Part shown: positions 32,698-42,043 of the stretch, in pieces
How the letters are laid out: the number at the start of each line of letters is the position of its first letter
How positions within the stretch are numbered: the stretch's first letter is position 1
Source of the DNA: Candidatus Blochmannia vicinus
Lineage (GTDB): Bacteria > Pseudomonadota > Gammaproteobacteria > Enterobacterales > Enterobacteriaceae
Direction of reading: 5' to 3'
Length of the DNA: 64,000 bases
NCBI GenBank assembly: GCA_030020825.1
Contig: CP125213.1
Span: 558,001-622,000, forward strand
Notes under the pieces: model-generated
The model's database searches: none
Seen by the model: only the letters and a program-made list of their open reading frames with translations
Told to the model about the DNA's origin: nothing
Program-made: the position numbers and the translations under genes

Positions 32698-33076
32698 ATA
32701 TTATGTATGCGTGCAGAAAATTTAATAAACCAGAGCAATTACATGTCTTCTAAATGCTGTTATTAAATAATAATTATGCAATAATTAATACTCTAACTGA
32801 AAATTGCCGTATTACATAAATAATTTTCATAAAAATTAATATAATTGTAATAACTATTGTATTCAATTAACGATAAAATATCGGTTTTAGATTATTCATA
32901 TTACATAATCTTTCACGATATATAGTCGATTATTACTTTAAAAATTATTTATTAAATAAAACAAACAAGAAGATATCTGAAAACATAAAATAAAAAATAA
33001 TTAAAACCACATAATAACACCAAACAACTATGTTATCTAAATACGCTTTAAAATATTTTTAATTTTTTATTAAAAT
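32698..33076. other. Intergenic region between convergent grpE and ung
   Basis: 379 nt of AT-rich DNA without a recognisable gene or RNA. Confidence 0.5.
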
Positions 33077-33754
33077 TCAGTCAACTATTTTAGGCTGCCA
33101 ATCAATCATCTGTTTATCTTGTTGCATTAAAAACATATTAGCTCTAGAAAAATGCCGGCATCCCAAAAACCCATATTGAGCTGATATAGGCGAAGGATGC
33201 GATGCGATTAAAATATGATGTTTTTTTTGACTAATAATATTTCCTTTTTTTTGAGCATACCGCCCCCATAACATAAATATAATTTTTTCTTTATAAATAT
33301 TAAGTATACGTATTACTTTATCTGTAAATAATTCCCATCCAATATTAGCGTGAGAATTACTTTTTCCTGCTTCAACAGTCAAAATACTATTCAGTAGCAA
33401 TACCCCTTCCTTTGCCCAGCTTTTCAAACAACCATGACTTGGTATAACAAAATTTGGTATATCAGATACGAGTTCTTTATAAATATTCCTTAAAGAAGGA
33501 GGTATCAAAACACCAGGTAACACAGAAAAAGCAAGCCCATGTGCTTGATTTGGTCCATGATAAGGATCTTGTCCTATAATAACAACTTTGACAGATTCAA
33601 AACTAGTAAAACGAAATGCATTAAAAATATCTTTTTGTTTTGGATAACAAACAATTCCTTTTCTTTTCTGTTCTTCTAAAGAAGATAATATATTCTTAAA
33701 ATAAGATAATTTTTTTTCTTCTGATAAAAAATATCGCCAGGTCAATTCCTTCAT
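33077..33754 (-). CDS. ung: Uracil-DNA glycosylase
   Basis: Removes uracil from DNA in base-excision repair. It has 225 residues (E. coli 229). The water-activating motif GQDPYHG is intact, as are the uracil-specificity region LLNSILTVEAGKSNSHANIGWE and the His-containing HPSPIS loop. Keeping ung matters in an AT-drifting genome because it counters C-to-T deamination. It is divergent from lepA. Confidence 0.96.
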   Translation of the reverse strand: MKELTWRYFLSEEKKLSYFKNILSSLEEQKRKGIVCYPKQKDIFNAFRFTSFESVKVVIIGQDPYHGPNQAHGLAFSVLPGVLIPPSLRNIYKELVSDIPNFVIPSHGCLKSWAKEGVLLLNSILTVEAGKSNSHANIGWELFTDKVIRILNIYKEKIIFMLWGRYAQKKGNIISQKKHHILIASHPSPISAQYGFLGCRHFSRANMFLMQQDKQMIDWQPKIVD

Positions 33755-34122
33755 TACATTATGCTACTATTCGGATAATTTTTGTTTAAAATCTCAACAT
33801 TATTTATTAACAAAATTTACAATATTAAATAAATATATATTTCACATATAATAAGTGTATTTCCAATATTATAAAACTTTAATAAATAACGATAATATTG
33901 TAGGTCACACGTAATTTTAACGTAACCAAACTATTGATGTCTAAACATATAATTCAATTAATACTATGTACTCAGATTATAAATCATTTGCTAATATACT
34001 TCTCAAAAATCATCGATTTGTTCTATAATTATTTCATATCTATTCAAAACATCTTATTGTACACTAATTAATTCTAATTAAATACCAATTAAATTTAGGT
34101 TTACACACAACTGATAATAATC
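33755..34122. other. Intergenic region between divergent ung and lepA
   Basis: 368 nt. It should hold promoters for both genes, but no clear consensus pair stands out. Confidence 0.45.
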
Positions 34123-35931
34123 ATGATAAAATACATACGTAATTTTTCTATTATTGCACACATTGATCATGGAAAATCAACATTATCTGATCGATTTATT
34201 CAAACTTGTGGAGGATTAAGCGCACGTGAAATGACACCTCAAGTATTAGATTCTATGGAATTAGAACGAGAACGTGGCATTACTATAAAATCACAAAACG
34301 TAACACTAAATTACACGTCTAAATTTGGCCAATCTTATCAATTAAATCTTATCGATACTCCAGGACACGTCGATTTTTCTTATGAAGTATCTCGATCCCT
34401 AGCAGCATGCGAAGGCGCTTTATTAGTAGTAGATGCTACGCAAGGGGTTGAAGCACAAACTGTAGCTAATTATCAAATTGCTACAGAAATGAATTTAAAA
34501 GTCATTATAGCATTAAATAAAATCGATTTATCAACAGCTGATCCTATCCGAGTATCTCAAGAAATTAAAAACATTATCGGAATTAATGCAGATAATGCAA
34601 TAAAATGTTCAGCTAAAACTGGCTATGGCATATCAGAATTACTAGAACATTTAATTTATGATATTCCACATCCTCAAGGAAACTCACATGCTCCTCTGCA
34701 AGCACTAATTATTGATTCCTGGTTTAATAAATATTTAGGCATTGTATCGTTAGTATGCATTAAAAACGGAAAATTAAACAAGGGCGATATATTACAATCT
34801 ATGAATACGGGACAAAAATACACTGTTGATCAAATGGGTATTTTTACTCCAAAACAAGTAAAACGTGAAATATTAAATTGTGGAGAAGTAGGTTGGTTAG
34901 TTTGCGTCAACAAAAACATTATGCGCACTCCTGTAGGAGATACATTAACTCTATCAACTCGCCCAGCAAACAATGCATGTCATAGTTTCAAAAAACTGCA
35001 ACCTTACGTTTATGCAGGATTATTCCCTACAGGCTCTAAAAATCAAAAAATTTTTCATGATGCTTTATTTAAACTTAGTTTAAATGATGCTTCTTTATTT
35101 TATGAACCAGAAAGATCAGAAATTTTAGGTCTAGGTTTTCGATGTGGATTCCTTGGATTATTACACATGGAAATTATACAAGAAAGATTAAAACGTGAAT
35201 ATTCGCTTAATCTAATTGTTACAGCTCCAATGGTAATTTACGAAATATTAACTATTGATAATCAAATAATATATATAGATAGTCCATCGAAACTACTTGC
35301 TTTAACAAAAATTAAAGAAATACGTGAACCTATTGTTTTATGTAATATATTACTTCCAAAAAAATATGTTGGAGAAATTATTTCCCTATGTACTAAAAAA
35401 AGAGGCACTCAAATTTCCATGAAATATCATGATAATCAGATCATGATCACTTACGAATTACCTATGTCTGAAATAATATTAGATTTTTTTAATCAAATAA
35501 AATCTGTATCACGTGGATATGCCTCATTTGAATATAAATTCAGTCATTTCCAAATATCAAGTATAGTATGTATAGAAATATTAGTTAATAAAAAACGTAT
35601 TGACGCGTTATCAGTAATCACTCATCAAAAAAAATCTATGTATCATGGACATATTTTAGTTAAAAAATTACAAAAATTAATACCAAGACAACAATTTGAA
35701 ATTGTCATTCAAGCAACTATTGGTAAACGAATAATATCTCGCAACACTGTCAAGCAATTACGAAAAAATGTTTTAAAAAAATGTCATGGAGGTGATGTAA
35801 CTCGAAAGAAAAAATTATTGTATAATCAAAAAGAAGGAAAAAAACGCATGAAAAAAATAGGTAATATTAATGTACCACATACCGTGTTTCTAGAAATTTT
35901 TGATGTCAATAACAATAAAAAAAATAACTGA
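34123..35931 (+). CDS. lepA: Elongation factor 4 (LepA)
   Basis: Ribosome-associated GTPase implicated in back-translocation and 30S biogenesis. It has 602 residues (E. coli 599). G motifs are AHIDHGKST, DTPGHVDF and NKIDLS. The LepA-specific C-terminal domain is present with KKCHGGDVTRKKKLLYNQKEGKKRMKKIG and INVPHTVFLE. It starts the lepA-lepB-rnc cluster, 14 nt before lepB. Confidence 0.97.
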   Translation: MIKYIRNFSIIAHIDHGKSTLSDRFIQTCGGLSAREMTPQVLDSMELERERGITIKSQNVTLNYTSKFGQSYQLNLIDTPGHVDFSYEVSRSLAACEGALLVVDATQGVEAQTVANYQIATEMNLKVIIALNKIDLSTADPIRVSQEIKNIIGINADNAIKCSAKTGYGISELLEHLIYDIPHPQGNSHAPLQALIIDSWFNKYLGIVSLVCIKNGKLNKGDILQSMNTGQKYTVDQMGIFTPKQVKREILNCGEVGWLVCVNKNIMRTPVGDTLTLSTRPANNACHSFKKLQPYVYAGLFPTGSKNQKIFHDALFKLSLNDASLFYEPERSEILGLGFRCGFLGLLHMEIIQERLKREYSLNLIVTAPMVIYEILTIDNQIIYIDSPSKLLALTKIKEIREPIVLCNILLPKKYVGEIISLCTKKRGTQISMKYHDNQIMITYELPMSEIILDFFNQIKSVSRGYASFEYKFSHFQISSIVCIEILVNKKRIDALSVITHQKKSMYHGHILVKKLQKLIPRQQFEIVIQATIGKRIISRNTVKQLRKNVLKKCHGGDVTRKKKLLYNQKEGKKRMKKIGNINVPHTVFLEIFDVNNNKKNN

Positions 35932-35945
35932 AGGATTTTATTTAT

Positions 35946-36941
35946 ATGATTAGCACATTTTCTTTAGTCTTAGTAATTATTACAGGAATATCAGGTATTT
36001 TCTGGGGAATAAAACAACTATATACAATGATATATAATCATTATCAGCATAAAAAAATATTTTTTCAAAAATCAAATAATATTTATCAACAATCAAAAAA
36101 CACTTATTCATTAATAATTTCATACTTTTCAAAAATCTCTGAATTTATATCCTCACTTTTTCCAATATTATTATTAGTGTTTATAATACGATCATTTATT
36201 TTTGAGCCATTCCGGATACCTTCTGGATCCATGATGCCAACTTTATTAATAGGAGATTTTATTTTAGTAAAAAAATTTATATATGGTATTAAAAATCCTC
36301 TGACTCAAAAAACATTAATTAATACTGGACACCCAAAACGTGGAGACGTAATAGTATTTAAGTATCCTAAAAATACTACGCTAAACTATATTAAACGGGT
36401 AATTGGAGAACCAGGAGACAAAGTAATTTATAATATCATTACTAAGCAATTAACAATATATCCTAATTATATCAATGATATTCAGTACATACAACCATTA
36501 CCAATTATTTACAATAACATTGCCCCCAGTAATTTTATTCAAATATTTAACAGTGACGTAAATGGAAAGGTCAATTCTTCTTTTATTAAAACAAAATCCC
36601 AGAAAAAAAATTTAAATGGCATTCGGTTAATCCAGGCTACAGAATCATTCAATGGAATAGAACATAATATTTTAACAATGATACCTCCTGGTGATCAAAA
36701 CCTAATAAAAATGTATAACCAACATACAAAACACTTAATATCTGAATGGTTAGTACCCACAAATGAATATTTTGTAATGGGAGATAATAGAGATAACAGC
36801 GCAGATAGTCGTTACTGGGGATTTGTACCTGAGCGTAACATAGTAGGAAAAGCAACAATAATTTGGATGAATTTAAAAAAACAAGAAGAAGGAATATGGC
36901 CAATTAGCATACAAATAAATAGAATAGGAAAGATACAATAA
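35946..36941 (+). CDS. lepB: Signal peptidase I
   Basis: Membrane protease that cleaves Sec and Tat signal peptides. It has 331 residues (E. coli 324), with transmembrane segments around 4-24 and 66-84. Catalytic Ser95 is in IPSGSMMPTLL and Lys150 in YIKRVIGEPGD. The conserved box MGDNRDNSADSRYWGFVP is present near the C-terminus. It is coupled to lepA. Confidence 0.96.
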   Translation: MISTFSLVLVIITGISGIFWGIKQLYTMIYNHYQHKKIFFQKSNNIYQQSKNTYSLIISYFSKISEFISSLFPILLLVFIIRSFIFEPFRIPSGSMMPTLLIGDFILVKKFIYGIKNPLTQKTLINTGHPKRGDVIVFKYPKNTTLNYIKRVIGEPGDKVIYNIITKQLTIYPNYINDIQYIQPLPIIYNNIAPSNFIQIFNSDVNGKVNSSFIKTKSQKKNLNGIRLIQATESFNGIEHNILTMIPPGDQNLIKMYNQHTKHLISEWLVPTNEYFVMGDNRDNSADSRYWGFVPERNIVGKATIIWMNLKKQEEGIWPISIQINRIGKIQ

Positions 36942-37008
36942 GATTAATATATCTTCTTCTAATAATAAATAAATTAGATATTTCTCCTATTAGAAAGGTA
37001 ACAAAATA

Positions 37009-37037
37009 AATAAAAGTTTTTATAATTAACTTTTATT
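37009..37037 (+). terminator. Hairpin downstream of lepB
   Basis: Ten-bp arms AATAAAAGTT (37009-37018) and AACTTTTATT (37028-37037). It is weak and AT-only, 67 nt past the lepB stop and 41 nt before rnc, so it is as likely to be an mRNA processing site as a terminator. Confidence 0.3.
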
Positions 37038-37078
37038 ATATTATATATATAACATGTAATATGTAACCTATAAACATT

Positions 37079-37768
37079 ATGTCAGTTAATTCGCTTCAAA
37101 AAAAACTTGGTTATATTTTTACTCAATATAATTTATTATTACAAGCACTAACCCATAGAAGTTCTAGTAATCAACATAACGAAAGATTAGAGTTTTTAGG
37201 GGACGCTATATTAAATTATATCATCACCAACATATTATATCATAAATTTCCTCATATTAGCGAAGGAGATATGAGTAGAATGCGTGCGAATTTAGTACGT
37301 GAAAATACTCTAGCAACTTTAGCACGAGAATTCAACCTAGGAGATTATTTGCAATTAGGTCAAGGTGAGCTAAAAAATGGCGGATATCATCGTGAATCTA
37401 TTCTAGCTAATACAGTTGAAGCAATAATAGGTAGTATATTTTTGGACAGTAATATTCAAACTATTGAAGTATTAATTACTAATTGGTATCAAGTTCGTTT
37501 AAATCAAATGAATCCTTGTGATAAACAAAAAGATCCAAAAACTCGTCTGCAAGAATATATGCAACATCGTCGTTTACCGTTACCTGTATATTGGGTTAAT
37601 CAAATAGTCGGAGAGGCACATAATCAAATTTTTACCATAAATTGTCAAATTAACGAATTAACACAACCAGTCATCGGATCCGGTTCTAGCCGACGTAGAG
37701 CTGAACAAGATGCAGCAAAAAAAACTCTAGAGATATTAGAATATGATGTAAATAAATACACTAAATAA
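37079..37768 (+). CDS. rnc: Ribonuclease III
   Basis: Double-strand-specific RNase for rRNA processing. It has 229 residues (E. coli 226). The signature ERLEFLGDAILNYIITNILY is intact, as is the second catalytic glutamate in VEAIIGSIFLD. The C-terminal dsRNA-binding domain runs from DPKTRLQEYMQHRRLPLPVY to GSGSSRRRAEQDAAKKTLE. Its substrates, the 16S and 23S processing stems, are visible in this window. In E. coli rnc is followed by era and recO; here neither follows. Confidence 0.96.
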   Translation: MSVNSLQKKLGYIFTQYNLLLQALTHRSSSNQHNERLEFLGDAILNYIITNILYHKFPHISEGDMSRMRANLVRENTLATLAREFNLGDYLQLGQGELKNGGYHRESILANTVEAIIGSIFLDSNIQTIEVLITNWYQVRLNQMNPCDKQKDPKTRLQEYMQHRRLPLPVYWVNQIVGEAHNQIFTINCQINELTQPVIGSGSSRRRAEQDAAKKTLEILEYDVNKYTK

Positions 37769-38400
37769 GACTACTAGAATATATTTAGATACAAAATATC
37801 TTCATACTAATAAATTTAGCCAATAAACAAATGAAATCTATTCAAAAGAAATATATTATAAGCTTTAAAAATATTTGTACGAATCATTACATACATAATT
37901 ACCACTCTTTTTATTGTATTATCATGCACACATACACAATAGTATTAAATACTACTTAATTTATAAACCTATTAAAATTTGAATATTATATGATTATAGC
38001 AATAAACTGTTAACAATAATATCATTCATATGTACGAATGAATTACTAAATTATTATTATCTTTAATAACACCACATTGTTTCATCTTTAACAAAGAAGA
38101 ATACCTGTCTAAATTATGCGGCACTATAATATTTATGGTATTATGTAGATGTATTTTACATTAATAAATTTTGGAAAAATTAACATTCATTATTGCAAAG
38201 TAATAGTAAATCCTAAAAAATCGTTTAAAAATTAATCACTCAATATAAAAATTTACAAATCTTGAAAAATAATAATTATTATATATTATATTTGTACTCA
38301 AATGGATCAATTTATAAACACATTGTATTCTTATCCAGTATGAACATGAATGTTCATACTGGATAAGAATACAAATACTAAACTTAAGAGTGTATACATA
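37769..38400. other. Decayed region where era and recO would be, between rnc and pdxJ
   Basis: 632 nt without a gene. The E. coli order is rnc-era-recO-pdxJ; era and recO together need about 1.6 kb. No P-loop or other Era motif could be read in any frame. The only structure is the perfect inverted repeat at 38323-38374. Confidence 0.6.
38323..38374. repeat. Perfect 25-bp inverted repeat upstream of pdxJ
   Basis: Left arm 38323-38347 and right arm 38350-38374 are exact reverse complements separated by GA (38348-38349). The arm contains TATTCTTATCCAGTATGAAC. It ends 26 nt before the pdxJ ATG. An in-frame ATG at 38350 lies in the right arm but is not a likely start. There is no T run on the plus strand after it, so it is not a standard terminator. 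Confidence 0.9.
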
Positions 38401-39135
38401 ATGTCTAATTTATTATTAGGAGTAAATATTGATCATATTGCAACACTACGCAATGCAAGAAATACTGCATATCCCGATCCTATACATGCTGCATTTATTG
38501 CAGAACAATCAGGAGCAGACAGTATTACTGTACATTTAAGAGAAGATCGTCGCCACATCACAGATCGAGATGTCGAAATGTTACGTAAAACTATACAAAC
38601 AGCTATGAACTTAGAAATAGCAGCAACAAATGAAATGATTAATATAGCATGTAAGTTAAAACCACATTATTGTTGCTTAGTGCCTGAAAGACGTCAAGAA
38701 CTGACAACTGAAGGTGGTTTAAATATAATTAATAAATCAAATAAATTACAGGATATAATATTTAAGCTTATTGATTCTGGAATTAGAGTTTCACTATTCA
38801 TCGATCCAGATGAACAACAAATTAATGCTGCATATAATATAGGAGTACCCTACATAGAAATACATACTGGTATGTATTCTGATGCTAGAGATCAAACAAC
38901 TAAAAATATAGAATATAAACGTATTAAAAAAAGCGTACAATTTGCTGTAGATAATGGTTTAAAAGTCAATGCTGGGCATGGTCTTGGTTATCACAATGTA
39001 CAGCCTATTGCAATGTTGCCAGGAATACAAGAATTAAATATAGGACATTCTATCATTAGCCGATCAATTTTCTGTGGATTATCTAAAGCCATTAAAGATA
39101 TGAAAACATTATTACAAAAATCAAGAAGAGGTTAA
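38401..39135 (+). CDS. pdxJ: Pyridoxine 5'-phosphate synthase
   Basis: Condenses 1-deoxyxylulose 5-phosphate with 3-amino-2-oxopropyl phosphate to pyridoxine 5'-phosphate, in vitamin B6 synthesis. Starting at ATG 38401 gives 244 residues (MSNLLLGVNIDHIATLRNAR), matching E. coli (243). The open frame reaches back to 38350 but those residues have no family counterpart. Conserved blocks are TVHLREDRRHITDRD, CCLVPERRQELTTEGG, SLFIDPD, YIEIHTG and KVNAGHGLGYHNV. PLP made here serves GlyA and IscS nearby. Confidence 0.95.
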   Translation: MSNLLLGVNIDHIATLRNARNTAYPDPIHAAFIAEQSGADSITVHLREDRRHITDRDVEMLRKTIQTAMNLEIAATNEMINIACKLKPHYCCLVPERRQELTTEGGLNIINKSNKLQDIIFKLIDSGIRVSLFIDPDEQQINAAYNIGVPYIEIHTGMYSDARDQTTKNIEYKRIKKSVQFAVDNGLKVNAGHGLGYHNVQPIAMLPGIQELNIGHSIISRSIFCGLSKAIKDMKTLLQKSRRG

Positions 39136-39137
39136 TA

Positions 39138-39515
39138 GTGATTCACGGAATTGGCATAGATATCGTCGATATTATCAAAATTAAAAAAATAATAACACAT
39201 AGCGGAGACAAATTAGCTAAACGCATACTTAGCCAATCAGAATGGAAAATATATCAAAACAAAAAACATCCTGTACGTTTCTTAGCGAAACGTTTTGCTG
39301 CAAAAGAAGCGGTAGCTAAGGCATTTGGAACTGGAATCAATCAAGGAGTAACATTTAGTCAAATTGAAATATTTAACGATAAATTAGGAAAACCAATGTT
39401 GCATTTGTTTTCATATGCAGCACTGTTAGCTAATAAATTATCATTAAAAAAAATGCATATTACCTTATCTGATACCAATTTATATGCATGCGCGCTCGTA
39501 GTATTTGAGCGATAA
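39138..39515 (+). CDS. acpS: Holo-[acyl-carrier-protein] synthase
   Basis: Transfers 4'-phosphopantetheine from CoA to ACP. It has 125 residues (E. coli 126), GTG start 2 nt after the pdxJ stop, so the two are translationally coupled as in E. coli. Family motifs: GIGIDIVDI with the Mg-binding Asp, and FLAKRFAAKEAVAKAFGTGI with the second acidic site. Confidence 0.95.
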   Translation: MIHGIGIDIVDIIKIKKIITHSGDKLAKRILSQSEWKIYQNKKHPVRFLAKRFAAKEAVAKAFGTGINQGVTFSQIEIFNDKLGKPMLHLFSYAALLANKLSLKKMHITLSDTNLYACALVVFER

Positions 39516-39744
39516 ATTAAGTACTAATAAATAAACTATACATATAATTATTACCATCACATTCTTTATACTAATAAAACCTAAAAATTTTTAATTAAAT
39601 ATAAATAATATGGACATCAACGATTTCTGTAATTAAAAATTATTTTTTATTTTATTAAAATAAAATATTAATATCTAAATATAGATAACAAATTACTCCA
39701 CAATTACGCATTATAAAATTCTTGTTATGCGTGAATAAAAATAT

Positions 39745-40224
39745 ATGTATGAAATAGAAGATATGGATACTATATGGATGCGTCATGCTATTACATTAGC
39801 TGCCTATGCTGAAATTATTGGAGAAATATCAGTAGGAGCGGTTTTAATTCAAAATGGGCAACTTATAAGTTGTGGCTGGAATTCTTCTATTATTTGTCAC
39901 GATCCCAGTGCTCATGCAGAAATTATAGCATTACGCATAGGAGGAAAAATTTTAGGTAATTATCGCTTATTAGGTACTACCCTTTATGTTACTTTAGAAC
40001 CATGCATGATGTGCATTGGAGCAATAATTCACGCTCGTATTCATCGATTAGTTTGTGGCGCAAAAAACAAAAAATCTAGAGGAACCCCCTGGTTAAAAAA
40101 TATACTCCATCATCCAATGGTTAATCATCATATATCTCTAACCACTGGAATATTGGAAAAAGAATGTGCTTCGCAATTAAATAAATTTTTTAAACATCGA
40201 CGCCGCACTTCAATCCCATCATGA
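39745..40224 (+). CDS. tadA: tRNA-specific adenosine deaminase
   Basis: Converts A34 to inosine in tRNA-Arg(ACG), needed to read CGU, CGC and CGA. It has 159 residues; an internal ATG at 39763 is an alternative start. The zinc site is complete: HAE (SAHAEIIALRIGG) and PCxxC (TLEPCMMCIGAIIHARI). The E. coli spacing between motifs is kept. It is monocistronic. Confidence 0.94.
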   Translation: MYEIEDMDTIWMRHAITLAAYAEIIGEISVGAVLIQNGQLISCGWNSSIICHDPSAHAEIIALRIGGKILGNYRLLGTTLYVTLEPCMMCIGAIIHARIHRLVCGAKNKKSRGTPWLKNILHHPMVNHHISLTTGILEKECASQLNKFFKHRRRTSIPS

Positions 40225-40670
40225 AAATAATTCAAAAAATTAAAAAACTAATCGATCTATATGGATAGACATAACCTATTTATTATTAGTTAATCATGTA
40301 TATGATATAACAACAAATTACTTTAATATAACAGTATATTATAACGTAATCATATATCCAAGAACTCAAATAAACATATAAGCATAATATGCTTATATGT
40401 TTAAATAAAACAAAAATAGTTTTTGATATTATCAAAAACAAATATTTAATGGAATTGTATATATAAAACTCTAAATACAAGTACTAACAAAAATGTCTAT
40501 TTATTAAAACATTATTTAATATTTAATAATACTTTATAAAAATAAATTTAGGAATGATTTAATCTTAAAAAGAATTAATAATTTACAATTATTTACTTAA
40601 TTAAAAAATTTTTAAAATATTACTTTATAGTATAAAGTTACTATTTTCATACAAAATATAGGCGATTATT
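40225..40670. other. Intergenic region between tadA and glyA
   Basis: 446 nt, AT-rich, with the perfect hairpin at 40371-40403 and nothing else recognisable. A 64-codon minus-strand frame (40286-40480) is hydrophobic only because the plus strand is A-rich, and I do not accept it as a gene. Confidence 0.5.
40371..40403. repeat. Perfect 16-bp inverted repeat between tadA and glyA
   Basis: Arms 40371-40386 (TAAACATATAAGCATA) and 40388-40403 with a single A between them. On the plus strand AATAAAAC follows. It lies 147 nt past the tadA stop and 268 nt before glyA. It could be an mRNA 3' end or processing structure. Confidence 0.8.
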
Positions 40671-41912
40671 ATGTCAGTATATACAAATTATGATATTGAA
40701 TTATGGGAAATAATGAAACAAGAAATCTCTCGACAAGAAGAACATATTGAATTAATTGCATCTGAAAATTATGTCAGCCCACAAGTCATGAAAATACAAG
40801 GTTCCCAGCTTACCAATAAATATGCTGAAGGATATCCAAGTAAACGTTACTATGGCGGATGCAAATATATTGATATGATCGAACAATTGGGCATTGATCG
40901 TGCAAAAAAATTATTTTCTGCAGACTATGCAAATATACAACCGCACTCTGGATCTCAAGCTAATTTCTCTGTTTACAACGCCTTATTACATCCTGGAGAT
41001 ACTATTTTAGGTATGCACTTAAACCACGGAGGACATTTAACACATGGTTCATCAGTAAACTTTTCAGGAAAATTATATAAATCTATATTTTATGGTGTCG
41101 ATGAAACTGGGTGCATTAATTACGAAGAATTATATAATTTAGCTACGATACATAAGCCAAAAATGATTATAGGAGGATTTTCTGCATACTCCGGTATTAT
41201 AAATTGGTCTAAAATGCGGCAAATTGCCGATGCTGTTCAAGCATATCTATTTATTGATATGGCCCATATTGCAGGATTAGTTGCAGCAGGTATATATCCA
41301 AATCCACTACCCCATGCACATGTAGTAACTGCTACTACTCATAAAACATTAGCAGGACCAAGAGGCGGTTTAATTTTGGCTAGTGGAAGTGATGCAGAAT
41401 TTTATAAAAAACTAGATGCGTCAGTTTTTCCTGGTTCTCAAGGAGGTCCATTAATGCATGTTATTGCAGCTAAAGCGATTGCCTTAAAAGAAGCAATGGA
41501 TCCATCCTTTAAGTTATATCAACAAAAAGTTGTTGACCACGCTAAAATAATGGTTAAAGAATTCTTACTACGCAAATTTGAAGTAGTTTCTGGTATAACT
41601 CATAATCATCTATTTTTGTTAGATTTAAGAAACAAGAATATCACCGGAAAAGATGCTAGCACAGTCTTAGAACGTGCCAACATTATTGTTAACAAAAACA
41701 GCATACCTAATGATTATAGAAATCCTTTCATTACATCTGGCATACGTATTGGTACACCGGCAATAACCAGACGTGGTTTAAATGAAAACGACGTAAAAAA
41801 ATTATCTCAGTGGATTTGTGATATACTAGACCATATTGATGATGCTGGAGTTATTTCGTCTATAAAAAATAAAGTCTCACTCATTTGTTCTCAGCATCCT
41901 ATATATAGTTAA
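40671..41912 (+). CDS. glyA: Serine hydroxymethyltransferase
   Basis: PLP enzyme that makes glycine and 5,10-methylene-THF from serine, the main one-carbon source. It has 413 residues (E. coli 417). The PLP lysine is Lys225 in TTHKTLAGPRGG. Other conserved blocks are ELIASENYVSP, NKYAEGYPSKRYYGGC, NIQPHSGSQAN, DMAHIAGLVAAG and TSGIRIGTPA. It connects with purH (needs formyl-THF) and pabA (folate). Confidence 0.97.
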   Translation: MSVYTNYDIELWEIMKQEISRQEEHIELIASENYVSPQVMKIQGSQLTNKYAEGYPSKRYYGGCKYIDMIEQLGIDRAKKLFSADYANIQPHSGSQANFSVYNALLHPGDTILGMHLNHGGHLTHGSSVNFSGKLYKSIFYGVDETGCINYEELYNLATIHKPKMIIGGFSAYSGIINWSKMRQIADAVQAYLFIDMAHIAGLVAAGIYPNPLPHAHVVTATTHKTLAGPRGGLILASGSDAEFYKKLDASVFPGSQGGPLMHVIAAKAIALKEAMDPSFKLYQQKVVDHAKIMVKEFLLRKFEVVSGITHNHLFLLDLRNKNITGKDASTVLERANIIVNKNSIPNDYRNPFITSGIRIGTPAITRRGLNENDVKKLSQWICDILDHIDDAGVISSIKNKVSLICSQHPIYS

Positions 41913-41954
41913 CATTATAAAAATTAACTAAATAAAATCACCCTAACTGACATT

Positions 41955-41981
41955 CTTTTATATTGTATAAAAGTTATTTTT
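41955..41981 (+). terminator. Probable glyA terminator
   Basis: Eight-bp arms CTTTTATA (41955-41962) and TATAAAAG (41966-41973) with loop TTG, followed by TTATTTTT. It starts 43 nt past the glyA stop. Confidence 0.55.
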
Positions 41982-42010
41982 GACATCAATAAATATTTTT
42001 CATTAATACT

Positions 42011-42043
42011 TAGTTCAATCATCTATTCCAGATGATTGAACTA
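42011..42043 (-). terminator. Perfect 14-bp hairpin covering the suhB stop codon
   Basis: Arms TAGTTCAATCATCT (42011-42024) and 42030-42043 are exact complements with loop ATTCC. The suhB stop and last five codons lie inside it. No T run follows on the minus strand, so it may stabilise the 3' end rather than terminate by itself. Confidence 0.5.

Noticed and set aside
38350..38400. N-terminal extension of pdxJ from ATG 38350
   Set aside because: The ATG lies in the right arm of the 25-bp inverted repeat and the 17 residues have no counterpart in PdxJ.
40286..40480. 64-codon hydrophobic minus-strand frame between tadA and glyA
   Set aside because: Hydrophobicity follows from complementing A-rich DNA; it contains the hairpin, has no ribosome site and no recognisable motif.
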